In this document: positions 1 to 8,720 of the stretch, piece by piece
Layout: every line of letters begins with the position of its first letter
Position numbering within the stretch: position 1 is the first letter of the stretch
NCBI RefSeq assembly: GCF_030065535.1
Contig: NZ_JASJND010000006.1
Location: forward strand, 1-64,000
DNA: 64,000 nt
From: Microbacterium dauci
GTDB lineage: Bacteria > Actinomycetota > Actinomycetes > Actinomycetales > Microbacteriaceae
Direction of reading: 5' to 3'
Notes under the pieces: model-generated
Database searches by the model: none
Told to the model about the DNA's origin: nothing
The model's input: the letters and a program-made list of their open reading frames with translations, nothing else
Position numbers and translations under genes: made by a program

Positions 1-76
1 ATCCGTAAGCAACCGAAACCGCGTCACCGCTCCAGCGTCTCAACCGATCCCCTCAACCTTTGTCAGACACGCCCTA

Positions 77-997
77 GTGGACGTGACCCGCCGTGACATG
101 CTCCTCGCCGCCGCCGTGGCATCCCTTTGGGGATTCAACTTCGTCGTGATCGACTGGGGGATGGCAGGCATTCCGCCGCTGCTCTTCGTCGCGATCCGAT
201 TCGCGGTCGTGTCGCTCGCGGTGCTGTTCGTGCCGCGCCCGCAGACTTCGTGGCGGGTCGTCGTCGGTGTGGGGCTCTTCATGAGCCTCGGGCAGTTCGG
301 GCTGCTCTACACGTCGATGGCCCTCGGGCTCAGCCCCGGACTCGCGGCGCTCCTGCTGCAGGCGCAGGCCGTGCTCACGATCGTCATCGCGGCCGGGGTG
401 CTGCGCGAGCGGCCCACGCTGCCGCAGGTGATCGGCGTCGGTCTCGGCGTGATCGGCCTCGCGATCGTCGCGCTCGGCCGCGGCGGTGATGCGCCAGCGC
501 TCGCCGTCGTGCTGTGCCTGGGCGGTGCACTGTCGTGGGCGATCGGCAACGTCATCGCGCGACGCGCGGGGAACGTCCGCGGTGCGGGCCGAGCAGGGTC
601 GCTCTCGCTCACCGTGTGGTCCGCGCTCGTCGTGCCCGTGCCCGCGCTCGCACTGTCATTCGCGATCGAAGGGCCCGAACAGATCCGTGCGGGACTCGCG
701 GCGTTCGGCTGGACGGCTGCGCTCTCGACCCTCTACACCGCAGTGCTCTGCACCATCGTCGGGTACGCCGTCTTCAACGGACTGCTCGGCCGCAACCCCT
801 CGGCCGCCGTCGTGCCGTGGATCCTCCTCGCCCCGATCGTCGCCATGATCTCGGCAGCGGTGCTGCTGGGCGAGGTGCCCACAGCGGCCGAGGCGATCGG
901 CGGCGCGATCCTCGTCGCGGGTGTGTTGATCACGGGCATCCGGTCGCGGCCCGGCTCGCGCCCGCGGAGACATCGAGAGATCGCGCACGCGCGCTGA
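77..997 (+). CDS. EamA/DMT-superfamily transporter, probable metabolite exporter
   Basis: A 306-residue integral membrane protein of the drug/metabolite transporter superfamily, likely exporting an amino acid or similar small metabolite. The chain is almost entirely hydrophobic and divides into two EamA repeats. The first opens with LLAAAVASLWGFNFVVIDWG near residue 9 and the second begins around residue 155. About ten membrane helices are expected, the usual number. The tail is basic (RSRPGSRPRRHREIAHAR), as for a cytoplasmic end. The GTG at 77 is used because an in-frame stop lies just before it; an ATG at codon 8 is an alternative. Gene neighbours give no substrate clue. Confidence 0.85.
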   Translation: MDVTRRDMLLAAAVASLWGFNFVVIDWGMAGIPPLLFVAIRFAVVSLAVLFVPRPQTSWRVVVGVGLFMSLGQFGLLYTSMALGLSPGLAALLLQAQAVLTIVIAAGVLRERPTLPQVIGVGLGVIGLAIVALGRGGDAPALAVVLCLGGALSWAIGNVIARRAGNVRGAGRAGSLSLTVWSALVVPVPALALSFAIEGPEQIRAGLAAFGWTAALSTLYTAVLCTIVGYAVFNGLLGRNPSAAVVPWILLAPIVAMISAAVLLGEVPTAAEAIGGAILVAGVLITGIRSRPGSRPRRHREIAHAR

Positions 998-1042
998 ACC
1001 CGGCGCTGCCCGCTATGTTCGTTCCGGGAACGGAGTCTGGGG

Positions 1043-1690
1043 ATGACGAACACCGTGCGGGTCAGTGTGGTCGACGACCACGAGCTCGTTGCCGTCGCCG
1101 TGCGCGCGCTCGTCGAGGCGACGCCGGGTGTGCAGTTCGGTCGACATGAGCGCACGGTCAGCGCGATGGTGCATCGCATGCGCGACGCGGACGTCGTCCT
1201 GCTCGATCTGAGCCTGCGTGACGACAGCACGCCGGGTGAGAACGTGGCTGCACTGCGCGCGTGGGGAGCCCAGGTCCTGGTGCTGACGTCGGCCGAGAAC
1301 CCGTTCCTCGTCCGCGAAGCTTCGCGAACCGACATCCTCGGCATCGCGCGCAAGTCGCTGCCCGGTGAAGGACTGGCCCGAGCGATTCTCGCGGCCGCGG
1401 CGGGAGAACACGTCCCGAGCATCGAATGGGCGTCGGCACTCGACACCGATCCGCTCCTGTCCGCGGCACCACTGACCGCGCGGGAGCGCGAGGTGCTCGC
1501 ACTGTACGCCTCGGGCATGGGCGCCAAAGAGGTCGGTGCGGCGCTGTTCGTCAGCGAGAATACGGTGAACGACCACCTGCGCCGCATCCGCGGGGTCTAC
1601 CAGCAGTTGGGGCGTCCCGCCGCGACCAAGGTCGAGCTGTATCAGCGCGGCATCGAAGACGGGTTCGTCCCAGCGCCACGGCGTGTCTGA
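1043..1690 (+). CDS. Response regulator, NarL/LuxR type
   Basis: A 215-residue DNA-binding response regulator. The N-terminal receiver shows the acidic pair D11-D12, the phospho-acceptor D55 in VVLLDLSL, T83 and a conserved-position lysine K104. The C-terminal LuxR helix-turn-helix lies at about residues 143-190 (LTAREREVLALYASGMGAKE, then VSENTVNDHL). It overlaps by 8 bases the sensor-like gene at 1683, so the two should form a phosphorelay. A TATGTT box at 1013-1018 is a possible -10 element upstream. The signal and target genes are not evident. Confidence 0.9.
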   Translation: MTNTVRVSVVDDHELVAVAVRALVEATPGVQFGRHERTVSAMVHRMRDADVVLLDLSLRDDSTPGENVAALRAWGAQVLVLTSAENPFLVREASRTDILGIARKSLPGEGLARAILAAAAGEHVPSIEWASALDTDPLLSAAPLTAREREVLALYASGMGAKEVGAALFVSENTVNDHLRRIRGVYQQLGRPAATKVELYQRGIEDGFVPAPRRV

Positions 1691-3875
1691 GCGGATGCCG
1701 CTCGGCCAGACGGGGCCGACCGAGCTCGGCGCTCGTCGTGTCATCGCAGCGGGCGCCGGTGCGTTGGCGGTCGTCGTCGTCGTTGCCGGGCTGCTGCTCG
1801 TGGCACGCGCCGGGGACCAGACCCTGCCGACCTGGTTCATCGTGTCGGCAGGGACGGTCGTGACGGCGTTCGTCGCGCTCGCAGTGCTCGCACGGTGGCT
1901 GTCAGATCGCTCCCTTCGTGGACTCGCGGCGATCGCCGCCGGCGGGTATGTCCTGGTCCTCGTGCTGTTCCTTCCCGCGCTGACGGTGGCGGCGGCGCTC
2001 GACCGGATCCCATGGGTGTTGTCGGCCAGCACAGCCGCGGTCGCCGCGGCACTGCTCGCCGGTGGCACCCGCGCGGCATGGGGCACGCTCGCCGTCGCCA
2101 TCGTGGGATGCATCGCCTACCGCGTCGTCGTCGGCGGGCTCGACCTCGACGGGATCGTGAACGATGTGCAGACCGCGCTCTCGGCGACCGTCGTGTGCGT
2201 CATCTGCGTCCACGTGATCGCGACCAGCCGGGCGCTCGACCACGCGGCTGCCGAGGTCGGGGCGACCTCGGCAGCCGCTGCCGCGGAGCACGGAAGGCTT
2301 GCCGCTCGCACGCGAGCGGCAAGCCTGGTGCACGACGAGGTGCTCGCGACGCTGACGCTCGCCGGGGTGCAGGCGAGCGTGCCGCGGGACCGACTCGCGG
2401 CCCAGGCTGCGCGCGCGTCCGAGCTGGTGACGTCGCTCGCCGCGGCCGAGCAGCCGGCGCCCGACCTCGAGACGATCTTGCGCCGGGAGTCGGACCACGC
2501 GGCGGCCACGTTCCGGGTCGAGGGGCTCTCGGCCGTCGTGGCGCCGGTCGCGGTCATCGAAGCCCTCGCAAGTGCGGCACGTCAGGCGCTCGAGAACAGC
2601 CTGCGGCATGCGCGCGCGCAGCGGCGCGAGGTCGTGCTGCGGCATTCCGCGACCGGACTCTTCGTGGAGGTTTCGGACGACGGTGTGGGCTTCGACCTCG
2701 ACTCGATCCCTGCCGACCGGCTCGGCGTGCGAACAAGCATCGTCGGCAGGGTTCGGGGTCTGCCCGGCGGTGCCGCAACGATCGACACGGCGCCTGGCCG
2801 GGGCACCCGCGTCCGCCTCGGATGGTCGACCGCTGCGGCCGAATCGCCTCGCGATGTCGCGGTGCCCATGCCTGCACGATTCGACCTCGCCGCGCTCGCC
2901 GTCGTCTTCGTCGTGGGGCAGGCGCTCTGCGCGGCTGTCGCAGCGCTCACGGCGGTGCGCGAGTCGGGTGATCTCGCGATCTTCGCCGCGATCCCTCACG
3001 CGGCGCTGTTCATGGCGGCGTTGGCGTTGTCCGAGCTCCTTCGGCGGTCGCCGAGGCCGATCCCGTCGGCGTTGCGCACGACGGCGGTCGTCATCGCCGC
3101 CGTCGGGATCGTCGCGGCGGGCAGCACCGTGGTCCCGTTGAGCTTCGGGATGTCGTGGTATGTCACCGCGATCGCGTTCGTCCTCGTAGCGCTGGTGTTC
3201 CGCTCCCGGCCCGGCCCGGCGGGCCTCGGCGTCGCCGGGATCGTCGCGGTCGTGCTCGTCGCCGGCGTGACGGTGGGGGCGACGCCTGCCACGATCGGGC
3301 TCATCATCGCGCGCCCGATCGTGCTCATCGTCGCCGCAATCGTCATGCTCCGTGTGGTGCGCGCGATGCGGCGTCGAACGGCGGCGTTGCACGCGGATGC
3401 CGCGGATGCCGCGCAGCGTGCCGCGTGGGATGCCGCCGCGCGGAGCGAGTTGGCGCAGCGGGTGGCCGACCTCGGGCGCGATGCGGTGCCGTTGCTCGGG
3501 CGGATCGCGGATGCCGCGACGCTCACGGACGCCGAGCGGCGAGCGTGCGTTGCGCTCGAAGGCGAGCTGCGCGACGAATACCGCGCGGGGGCACTGCGTC
3601 GCGGTCCGCTCGTCGCGGCCGCCAGACGCGCGCGGCAGCGAGGCGTCGACGTCGTGCTGCTCGATGACGCCGATTCCCCGCCACCGGCTCAGCTACTCGA
3701 CGCGATCGCCGCATGGATGGCAGATCGGATCGACATGGCCGCCGTTCGTGTGGTTGGACGGCTCTCGCCGGCGGGGCGCGCCGAGCTCGCCTCGATCACC
3801 GTCGACGGCTCGACGACGCGCTTCGCCGCCGTCGAGCAGGGGGATCACTCCTCGAGGAGCTTCCACGGCGAATAG
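1683..3875 (+). CDS. Membrane sensor histidine kinase with an unusual C-terminal second membrane domain
   Basis: A 730-residue protein coupled to the LuxR-type regulator. Residues 17-180 hold a first bundle of membrane helices. A dimerisation/phosphoacceptor segment follows with H217 in SLVHDEVLATLTLAG (HisKA_3-like), then a GHKL ATPase with N305 (QALENSLRHAR) and the glycine box DDGVGF at 332-337. Ordinary NarL-type kinases end here, but this one continues with a second hydrophobic block (about 395-560) and some 170 residues of Ala/Arg-rich soluble sequence with no domain I recognise. Its 3' end overlaps the convergent GH18-like gene by 31 bases. The GTG start is set by coupling to the regulator. 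Confidence 0.8.
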   Translation: MSERMPLGQTGPTELGARRVIAAGAGALAVVVVVAGLLLVARAGDQTLPTWFIVSAGTVVTAFVALAVLARWLSDRSLRGLAAIAAGGYVLVLVLFLPALTVAAALDRIPWVLSASTAAVAAALLAGGTRAAWGTLAVAIVGCIAYRVVVGGLDLDGIVNDVQTALSATVVCVICVHVIATSRALDHAAAEVGATSAAAAAEHGRLAARTRAASLVHDEVLATLTLAGVQASVPRDRLAAQAARASELVTSLAAAEQPAPDLETILRRESDHAAATFRVEGLSAVVAPVAVIEALASAARQALENSLRHARAQRREVVLRHSATGLFVEVSDDGVGFDLDSIPADRLGVRTSIVGRVRGLPGGAATIDTAPGRGTRVRLGWSTAAAESPRDVAVPMPARFDLAALAVVFVVGQALCAAVAALTAVRESGDLAIFAAIPHAALFMAALALSELLRRSPRPIPSALRTTAVVIAAVGIVAAGSTVVPLSFGMSWYVTAIAFVLVALVFRSRPGPAGLGVAGIVAVVLVAGVTVGATPATIGLIIARPIVLIVAAIVMLRVVRAMRRRTAALHADAADAAQRAAWDAAARSELAQRVADLGRDAVPLLGRIADAATLTDAERRACVALEGELRDEYRAGALRRGPLVAAARRARQRGVDVVLLDDADSPPPAQLLDAIAAWMADRIDMAAVRVVGRLSPAGRAELASITVDGSTTRFAAVEQGDHSSRSFHGE

Positions 3876-5368
3876 TCACGATCGAGGATCGAGCGCGCCG
3901 GGTCCTGGCCGCGTGACCACCAGCGGGCCTCGTAACCGACCCCGTCCTGGACCACTCGGTCACCCTGGTCGTACAGCGTCGTGGCATCCCATTCGGGATA
4001 GGTGCCGGCAGCGACCACGGGCAGTGCGAACGGTTCATCCTCGGCCAGGACCGGCCCGACGTACGTCCATGCCGACGCGGCGAGGTCGAGTGTCGGGTCG
4101 TCGGGTGTCGGGCCATCTTCGGTCCACCATTTCGAGACGTACACGCCGCCGTTCCAGACCACCTTGACGCCGGCGGAGTAGTACGTGGTGCTCTGCCACA
4201 CCGGATACGGACTCGTGTCGGGATCGTCCGGGATGGGCTCGCCCGGGTCCGGGGCGCTCGTGCCGCCGTCAAAGTCGGCCGCGAGCAGGTCGACGAATCG
4301 CTCGCCGGCCTGCTCCACGCCACTGCAGGCAGGCGAGACGACATCGGTGTAGGGGTAGTTACTGCCGCAGGTGTGATCGCGGTTCAACGACCACATCGAC
4401 ATCCGAGCCAGCCCCTTCTCGGCAGCGAAGGCGTTGAGCTCCCGTGCATCGTCCAGACTGAAGACCTCGGTGGGCACATCATTGCGTCCGATCATGGGCG
4501 TTGCGCCGAGCAGCGCCCACGCGCCGCCCGTGGGAAGTGCGATGTGGTGCTTCTCCCACATGGTTGCGAGCTGCGTCGACGTCGCCGTCAGTGCCTCGGC
4601 GCTGACGCCGGCGAGTGACGCCGGCTCGGCGATGCCGTAGTTCATGGTCATGACGTTGACGCCGGCGAGTTCCACTCCCGCGTCGAGCATCGCGTCGATG
4701 ACGCCGATGCCGTCCGCGGTGAGCCCCGTCGGTGCGACCGGGAGGGTCAACCAGACATGCAGGGGGTCATCTCGCTCGTGCTGCAGACGGGCGATCGCCG
4801 CGGCGCGGCGCACCGTCGCCGCGTCGTCGAGGAACGCGTCACCCTCGATGTCGAGGTCGATCGTGTCGACGCCGTATCTGTCGATGACGAGGTTGTACGC
4901 GTCGGTGAGCGCTGCGACGTTGCGGCACGCGAGGGCGAGTTCGGTGTTGATCGCGCCGCCGAACGAGACCGCCACGGGACGGCCCTCGCGCTGCAGGCGT
5001 TCGACGCGTCGGTCGAGGTCGAACCGTGTGGATGCCTCGTCGAGACTGTACGCGCGGCCCCAGGTGGGGGTGCACGCGTCGTCGGAAGCCGCGACGACGA
5101 ACGCCAGCACGGTGCCGCCCGGAGACACCCCGAGAGAGCTGCGTGCGAGGTCGGCACCCTCTTCGAGGGTCACGTCGTAGTACGCGCCGAACCAGCGATC
5201 GGCGAGCGGCGCTCCGGACACCGGCGTTGGCAGGAGCGGGAGGACGGTGGATGCCGCGACGCCCGCCACCGCGACGCCGACGGCGAGGACGCTCAGCGAC
5301 GCCCTCGCCAGCGAGAAGCGGCGTCCGGCGAACCGCGAGCCGTCGCGACCGCGGAGGAGCCGGGTCAT
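3845..5368 (-). CDS. Exported GH18-like glycosidase with two C-terminal carbohydrate-binding modules
   Basis: A 507-residue exported protein. The N-terminus is basic, then hydrophobic (about 20-45), giving a signal peptide or anchor. The GH18 active-site pattern DxxDxDxE is intact as D168, D171, D173, E175 (GVDTIDLDIEG), typical of bacterial chitinase D-like enzymes, so beta-1,4-GlcNAc hydrolysis is likely. After an Asp/Pro-rich linker (about 380-395) come two repeats resembling CBM5/12 chitin-binding modules (YPVWQSTTYYSAG and YPEWDATTLYDQG). The ATG at 5368 is used because it overlaps the stop of the GT2 gene (ATGA) and precedes the signal sequence; a longer reading frame upstream is only a shadow of that gene. 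Confidence 0.82.
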   Translation of the reverse strand: MTRLLRGRDGSRFAGRRFSLARASLSVLAVGVAVAGVAASTVLPLLPTPVSGAPLADRWFGAYYDVTLEEGADLARSSLGVSPGGTVLAFVVAASDDACTPTWGRAYSLDEASTRFDLDRRVERLQREGRPVAVSFGGAINTELALACRNVAALTDAYNLVIDRYGVDTIDLDIEGDAFLDDAATVRRAAAIARLQHERDDPLHVWLTLPVAPTGLTADGIGVIDAMLDAGVELAGVNVMTMNYGIAEPASLAGVSAEALTATSTQLATMWEKHHIALPTGGAWALLGATPMIGRNDVPTEVFSLDDARELNAFAAEKGLARMSMWSLNRDHTCGSNYPYTDVVSPACSGVEQAGERFVDLLAADFDGGTSAPDPGEPIPDDPDTSPYPVWQSTTYYSAGVKVVWNGGVYVSKWWTEDGPTPDDPTLDLAASAWTYVGPVLAEDEPFALPVVAAGTYPEWDATTLYDQGDRVVQDGVGYEARWWSRGQDPARSILDRDYSPWKLLEE

Positions 5369-7557
5369 TGCGCTGCCACCAGTTCGATCGGCCCGTCGTC
5401 GAGGACGGCGCGCCACCCGGCGGCGACGGACACGGTGTCGGGGTGCGACGATCGCACCGGAGCGTCGACCCAGACCCACTCCAGCCAGCCGTGCCAGAGG
5501 TCGGCCAGTGCGGCGCGCAGCCCGATCAGTCGGATGCCCGCCCAGGTGACGCAAAGGGCGGTGGCGGCGGCGAAGCCGAGCGCGACCCACGCGCCGTCCG
5601 CGGCGGACCGGACGGCGACGGACGTCGCACCGATCGCGATGACGACCGGTGCGAGCACGTACAGTACTCCCGCCGGGGTGCGGGCGTGCACCTTCGGCGT
5701 CCGAGCGAACGTCGCCTTGCGCCCCGAGAAGGCCTGCGCCACCGACGCGAAGGTCCCCGCGAGATTGACCGAGATGAGGAGCAGGTTGAGTCCGTACACG
5801 CCGACGACGTCGCGACGCCGATACCCGAGGCGGCGCAGGTCCGACGCCATCTCGATGAAGTACGGCAGCGCGATGAGCAGCAGGACGGCGCTCACCAGCT
5901 CGCCGTCGAGCGGCACGAGCGTGAGGAGGACGAGCAGTCCGAGTGTGACCCACGTAATCGATCCGAGGTAGTTGGCGCGCAGAAGGAACTCGGTCATGGG
6001 CATGGGGGCCTGTGTCGTCCGTCGCGCCGCGGCGAGGGCGCGCAGGCGGGGGAGGACGAGCAGCCCGCCGTTCGCCCATCGGCGACGCTGGATCACGAGT
6101 GCGCCGAAGTCCGGCGGCGTCGTGCTGTAACTGAGCCGCTCGGGGAAGTTCTTCAGGGTCCAGCCGTGCGCGGCGACGTCGATGCTGGCTTCGGTGTCTT
6201 CGATGACGGTGCGCCCGCGGATGAATCGTGTGACCGCGCGGCCGTCCTCGAGCTCGACGCTGCGCAGGTCTTCGAGCACCGCGCGTCGGATCATGGCGTT
6301 CGCGCCGACCCAGAAGGTGGCGCCGAACGCGGTGAGCCCCTGGTGCACAATGTGTTGCAGATCGGTCGTGGCGCCGGCGAGCCGTTCCAAGTGCGACGGG
6401 GCATCGCGATACGCGGAGTACGGCGTCTGGATGATCGCGATCCGCTCGTTGCCGGGCTGGACGAGGTCGTGGTGCAGCCGGGCGGCGTACTCGGGGAGCA
6501 ACATCGAGTCCGCATCGAGCGTGATGATGGCGTCGCACTCCCGCACCGTGATCGTGTCGATGCCTCCATCAGTGCGCTCGAGCTCGACGCATGTGCCCAG
6601 CAGCGCGAGGTACGCGTTCAGGTTCATCGCCTTGTTCGGTTCGTGTGACAGCGCCGGGTACCGCTTCCGCTCGAACACGGATGCCTCGACGCCGAACGTC
6701 CACGCGACGCGATCGGTGAGCTGCACCGCACGGTCGAGTTCGAGTGTGCCCGCGTCGAGAAGCGCCGCAGCAGACGCCGCGAAGTCGTCCGCGAGTGCCA
6801 GAAGCACGCGCTCGACGAAGAAGCGCTCGACGTGTGTGCCGACCGGTTCCTCTGTGGCGGTGCGGCGGAGCCACATCGCAGCGTACGCATGGACATCCGC
6901 GACCCGCTGCGCGCGGGCGTCGGACGCGACGCTGCCGTCAACGAGATCCTGGCGCGCCGCGCGCGCGGCATCCGCCACCGGAGCGAAAGCCGTGGTGAGC
7001 TCGGCGGCGAGCGCACGCGTGCGGCAGAGCCGCTCGGCGCGGGGATCGGTCGCAGTCGCCTCGGGTGGATCGTCCAGAAGGAGGACGACCCGCAGATCCG
7101 GGACGCACTGCAACGCCGTGGACCACATCGCGAGTCGCACGAGTTCGGGATCTTCGTCGTACGAGGGCAACAGGGCGAGGACCCGGGTCGGCTGCGAGGC
7201 GAGGGCGTCGTCGATCTCGATGCGGCGGGCCCGCCGATGCGCGGCGAAGCGCGGGAGCGCGCCGGCGCGGGCGAGCAGATACATGCACGCCGAGAAGGTG
7301 AGGAGCGCGACAGAGACGAGGAAAACGATCGTCCCGCTCAAGTGCCACACGTCGCGGAGCGCCCCGCCACGCGACAGCGTCACGGCAGTGGCCGTCATGT
7401 ACGCCACCCACAGCAGGATGCACGCCACGAACGCCGCTCGGGCCCGCACGATCACGGCCGCAGACGGTCGATCGTGCACGGCCGGCATTCCGGTGCCGAG
7501 AGCGTCACGGCGACGGCGCTCTCGCGACCGTCGCCGTGACGTCGTTGTTCGGGTCAT
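5365..7557 (-). CDS. Processive family-2 glycosyltransferase (cellulose/chitin/hyaluronan-synthase type)
   Basis: A 730-residue membrane glycosyltransferase. Two helices (about 38-60 and 74-97) precede a cytosolic catalytic domain with the motifs of a processive GT-A enzyme: PSYDEDPE near 131, the DxD pair D348/D350, the acid-base region VIEDTEAS (E453, D454) and QRRRW at 490-494. Several further helices from about 515 should form the polymer channel. A C-terminal soluble segment follows. The coupled downstream gene is an exported GH18-like protein, suggesting a GlcNAc-containing polymer. The ATG at 7557 is chosen because GGGGGAGG lies about eight bases upstream. Confidence 0.85.
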   Translation of the reverse strand: MTRTTTSRRRSRERRRRDALGTGMPAVHDRPSAAVIVRARAAFVACILLWVAYMTATAVTLSRGGALRDVWHLSGTIVFLVSVALLTFSACMYLLARAGALPRFAAHRRARRIEIDDALASQPTRVLALLPSYDEDPELVRLAMWSTALQCVPDLRVVLLLDDPPEATATDPRAERLCRTRALAAELTTAFAPVADAARAARQDLVDGSVASDARAQRVADVHAYAAMWLRRTATEEPVGTHVERFFVERVLLALADDFAASAAALLDAGTLELDRAVQLTDRVAWTFGVEASVFERKRYPALSHEPNKAMNLNAYLALLGTCVELERTDGGIDTITVRECDAIITLDADSMLLPEYAARLHHDLVQPGNERIAIIQTPYSAYRDAPSHLERLAGATTDLQHIVHQGLTAFGATFWVGANAMIRRAVLEDLRSVELEDGRAVTRFIRGRTVIEDTEASIDVAAHGWTLKNFPERLSYSTTPPDFGALVIQRRRWANGGLLVLPRLRALAAARRTTQAPMPMTEFLLRANYLGSITWVTLGLLVLLTLVPLDGELVSAVLLLIALPYFIEMASDLRRLGYRRRDVVGVYGLNLLLISVNLAGTFASVAQAFSGRKATFARTPKVHARTPAGVLYVLAPVVIAIGATSVAVRSAADGAWVALGFAAATALCVTWAGIRLIGLRAALADLWHGWLEWVWVDAPVRSSHPDTVSVAAGWRAVLDDGPIELVAAQ

Positions 7558-7724
7558 CGCTCGTCCTCCCCCGGGCCGCATGCGCCCGACAGTGCACGAG
7601 ATCTCCCCAGATGACTCGTGCTCGTCCAGTGTTCCGTCGGCGGATGCCTCGCATCGGCGATGTCGGCCACTGATTCTGGTGGTTGTGGCGGGCGGCGGGA
7701 GACGGCCCCGCGAAGGTGGGCCAC

Positions 7725-7737
7725 TAGGCTGTCCGCG
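7725..7737 (+). promoter_or_regulatory. Leaderless promoter of pheA (-10 TAGGCT)
   Basis: TAGGCT at 7725-7730 fits an actinobacterial -10 box. Its expected transcription start, six to seven bases downstream, falls on the GTG start at 7737. No Shine-Dalgarno sequence is present between them, so the mRNA is probably leaderless. Inferred from sequence only. Confidence 0.55.
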
Positions 7738-8714
7738 TGACACCCGAGTCCTCCGCCGTCGCCGTCGATGCCGCGCCCGTTCGGCGCACGTACAGCTTCC
7801 TCGGACCCGCCGGCACCTTCACCGAGGCGGCGCTCGCGCAGGTGCCCGAAGCCCGCGACCAGACGTGGCGCCCCGTCCGCAACGTGGGCGAGGCGCTCGC
7901 CGACGTCGTCGAGGGTCGATCGGATGCCGCGATGATCGCGATCGAGAACTCGGTCGACGGCGGCGTCTCAACCACCCAGGACGCCCTCGCCACCGTGCCG
8001 GGCCTGCGCATCGTGGGGGAGTACCTCGTCCCGGTCGACTTCGTGCTCGTCGCGAAGCCCGGCATCGCGCTCGCCGACGTGTCGGTCGTCGCCGCGCACC
8101 CGGTCGCGTACGCGCAGTGCCTCAGCTGGCTGACCGCGAACCTGCCCGAGCATGCGCACATCCCCGCGACGAGCAACGTCGCCGCCGCGGTCGGGATCGT
8201 CGACGGGCTGACCGAGGCGGATGCCGCGATCGCACCTCCCGGCATCCTGAAGCTCCACGACCTCGACCTGCTGGCCGAGAAGATCGGCGACAACCCGAAC
8301 GCGGTGACGCGATTCGTGCTCGTCAGCCGCACGGCGCCGCCGCCTGCGCCGACCGGGGCCGACAAGACGTCCCTCATCGTCGAGCTGCCCGAGGACCACC
8401 CGGGCGCCCTGCTCGAGTTGCTGGAGCAGTTCGCGACGCGCGGTATCAACCTGTCGCTGCTCGCGTCGCGCCCGATCGGCGACGCGCTCGGCCGGTACCG
8501 CTTCGTCATCGACGCGGACGGCCACATCGAGGACGAGCGGATGGCTGACGCCCTGCTCGGGCTCCGCCGTTTCTCGCCGCGGGTGCTGTACCTCGGCTCG
8601 TACCCGCGCGCCGACCGCGCGATCGTCCGCTACCCCGCCCGGTACTCCGACGACGTGTTCGTCGAGGCGCGAGACTGGCTGCGCGGCCTCGTCTCCGGCG
8701 AGCCCGAGGCCTGA
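7737..8714 (+). CDS. pheA: Prephenate dehydratase
   Basis: A 325-residue cytoplasmic enzyme of phenylalanine biosynthesis, converting prephenate to phenylpyruvate. The catalytic domain begins at YSFLGPAGTFTEAAL (about residue 19) and contains the family TRF motif (NAVTRFVLV, near 190), whose Thr is catalytic. The C-terminal ACT domain (about 205-285) contains GALLELLEQFATRGINLSLL followed by ASRP where related enzymes have ESRP; that loop binds phenylalanine for feedback inhibition. Length is normal for a monofunctional actinobacterial enzyme. It is a single gene divergent from the GT2 gene and convergent with the next. Confidence 0.95.
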   Translation: MTPESSAVAVDAAPVRRTYSFLGPAGTFTEAALAQVPEARDQTWRPVRNVGEALADVVEGRSDAAMIAIENSVDGGVSTTQDALATVPGLRIVGEYLVPVDFVLVAKPGIALADVSVVAAHPVAYAQCLSWLTANLPEHAHIPATSNVAAAVGIVDGLTEADAAIAPPGILKLHDLDLLAEKIGDNPNAVTRFVLVSRTAPPPAPTGADKTSLIVELPEDHPGALLELLEQFATRGINLSLLASRPIGDALGRYRFVIDADGHIEDERMADALLGLRRFSPRVLYLGSYPRADRAIVRYPARYSDDVFVEARDWLRGLVSGEPEA

Positions 8715-8720
8715 CCTCAC

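Noticed and set aside
5369..6538. Long minus-strand reading frame continuing upstream of the GH18-like gene
   Set aside because: It is antisense-frame shadow of the GT2 gene: Arg/Pro/His-rich, without domain features. The GH18-like protein starts with its signal sequence at the ATG overlapping the GT2 stop.
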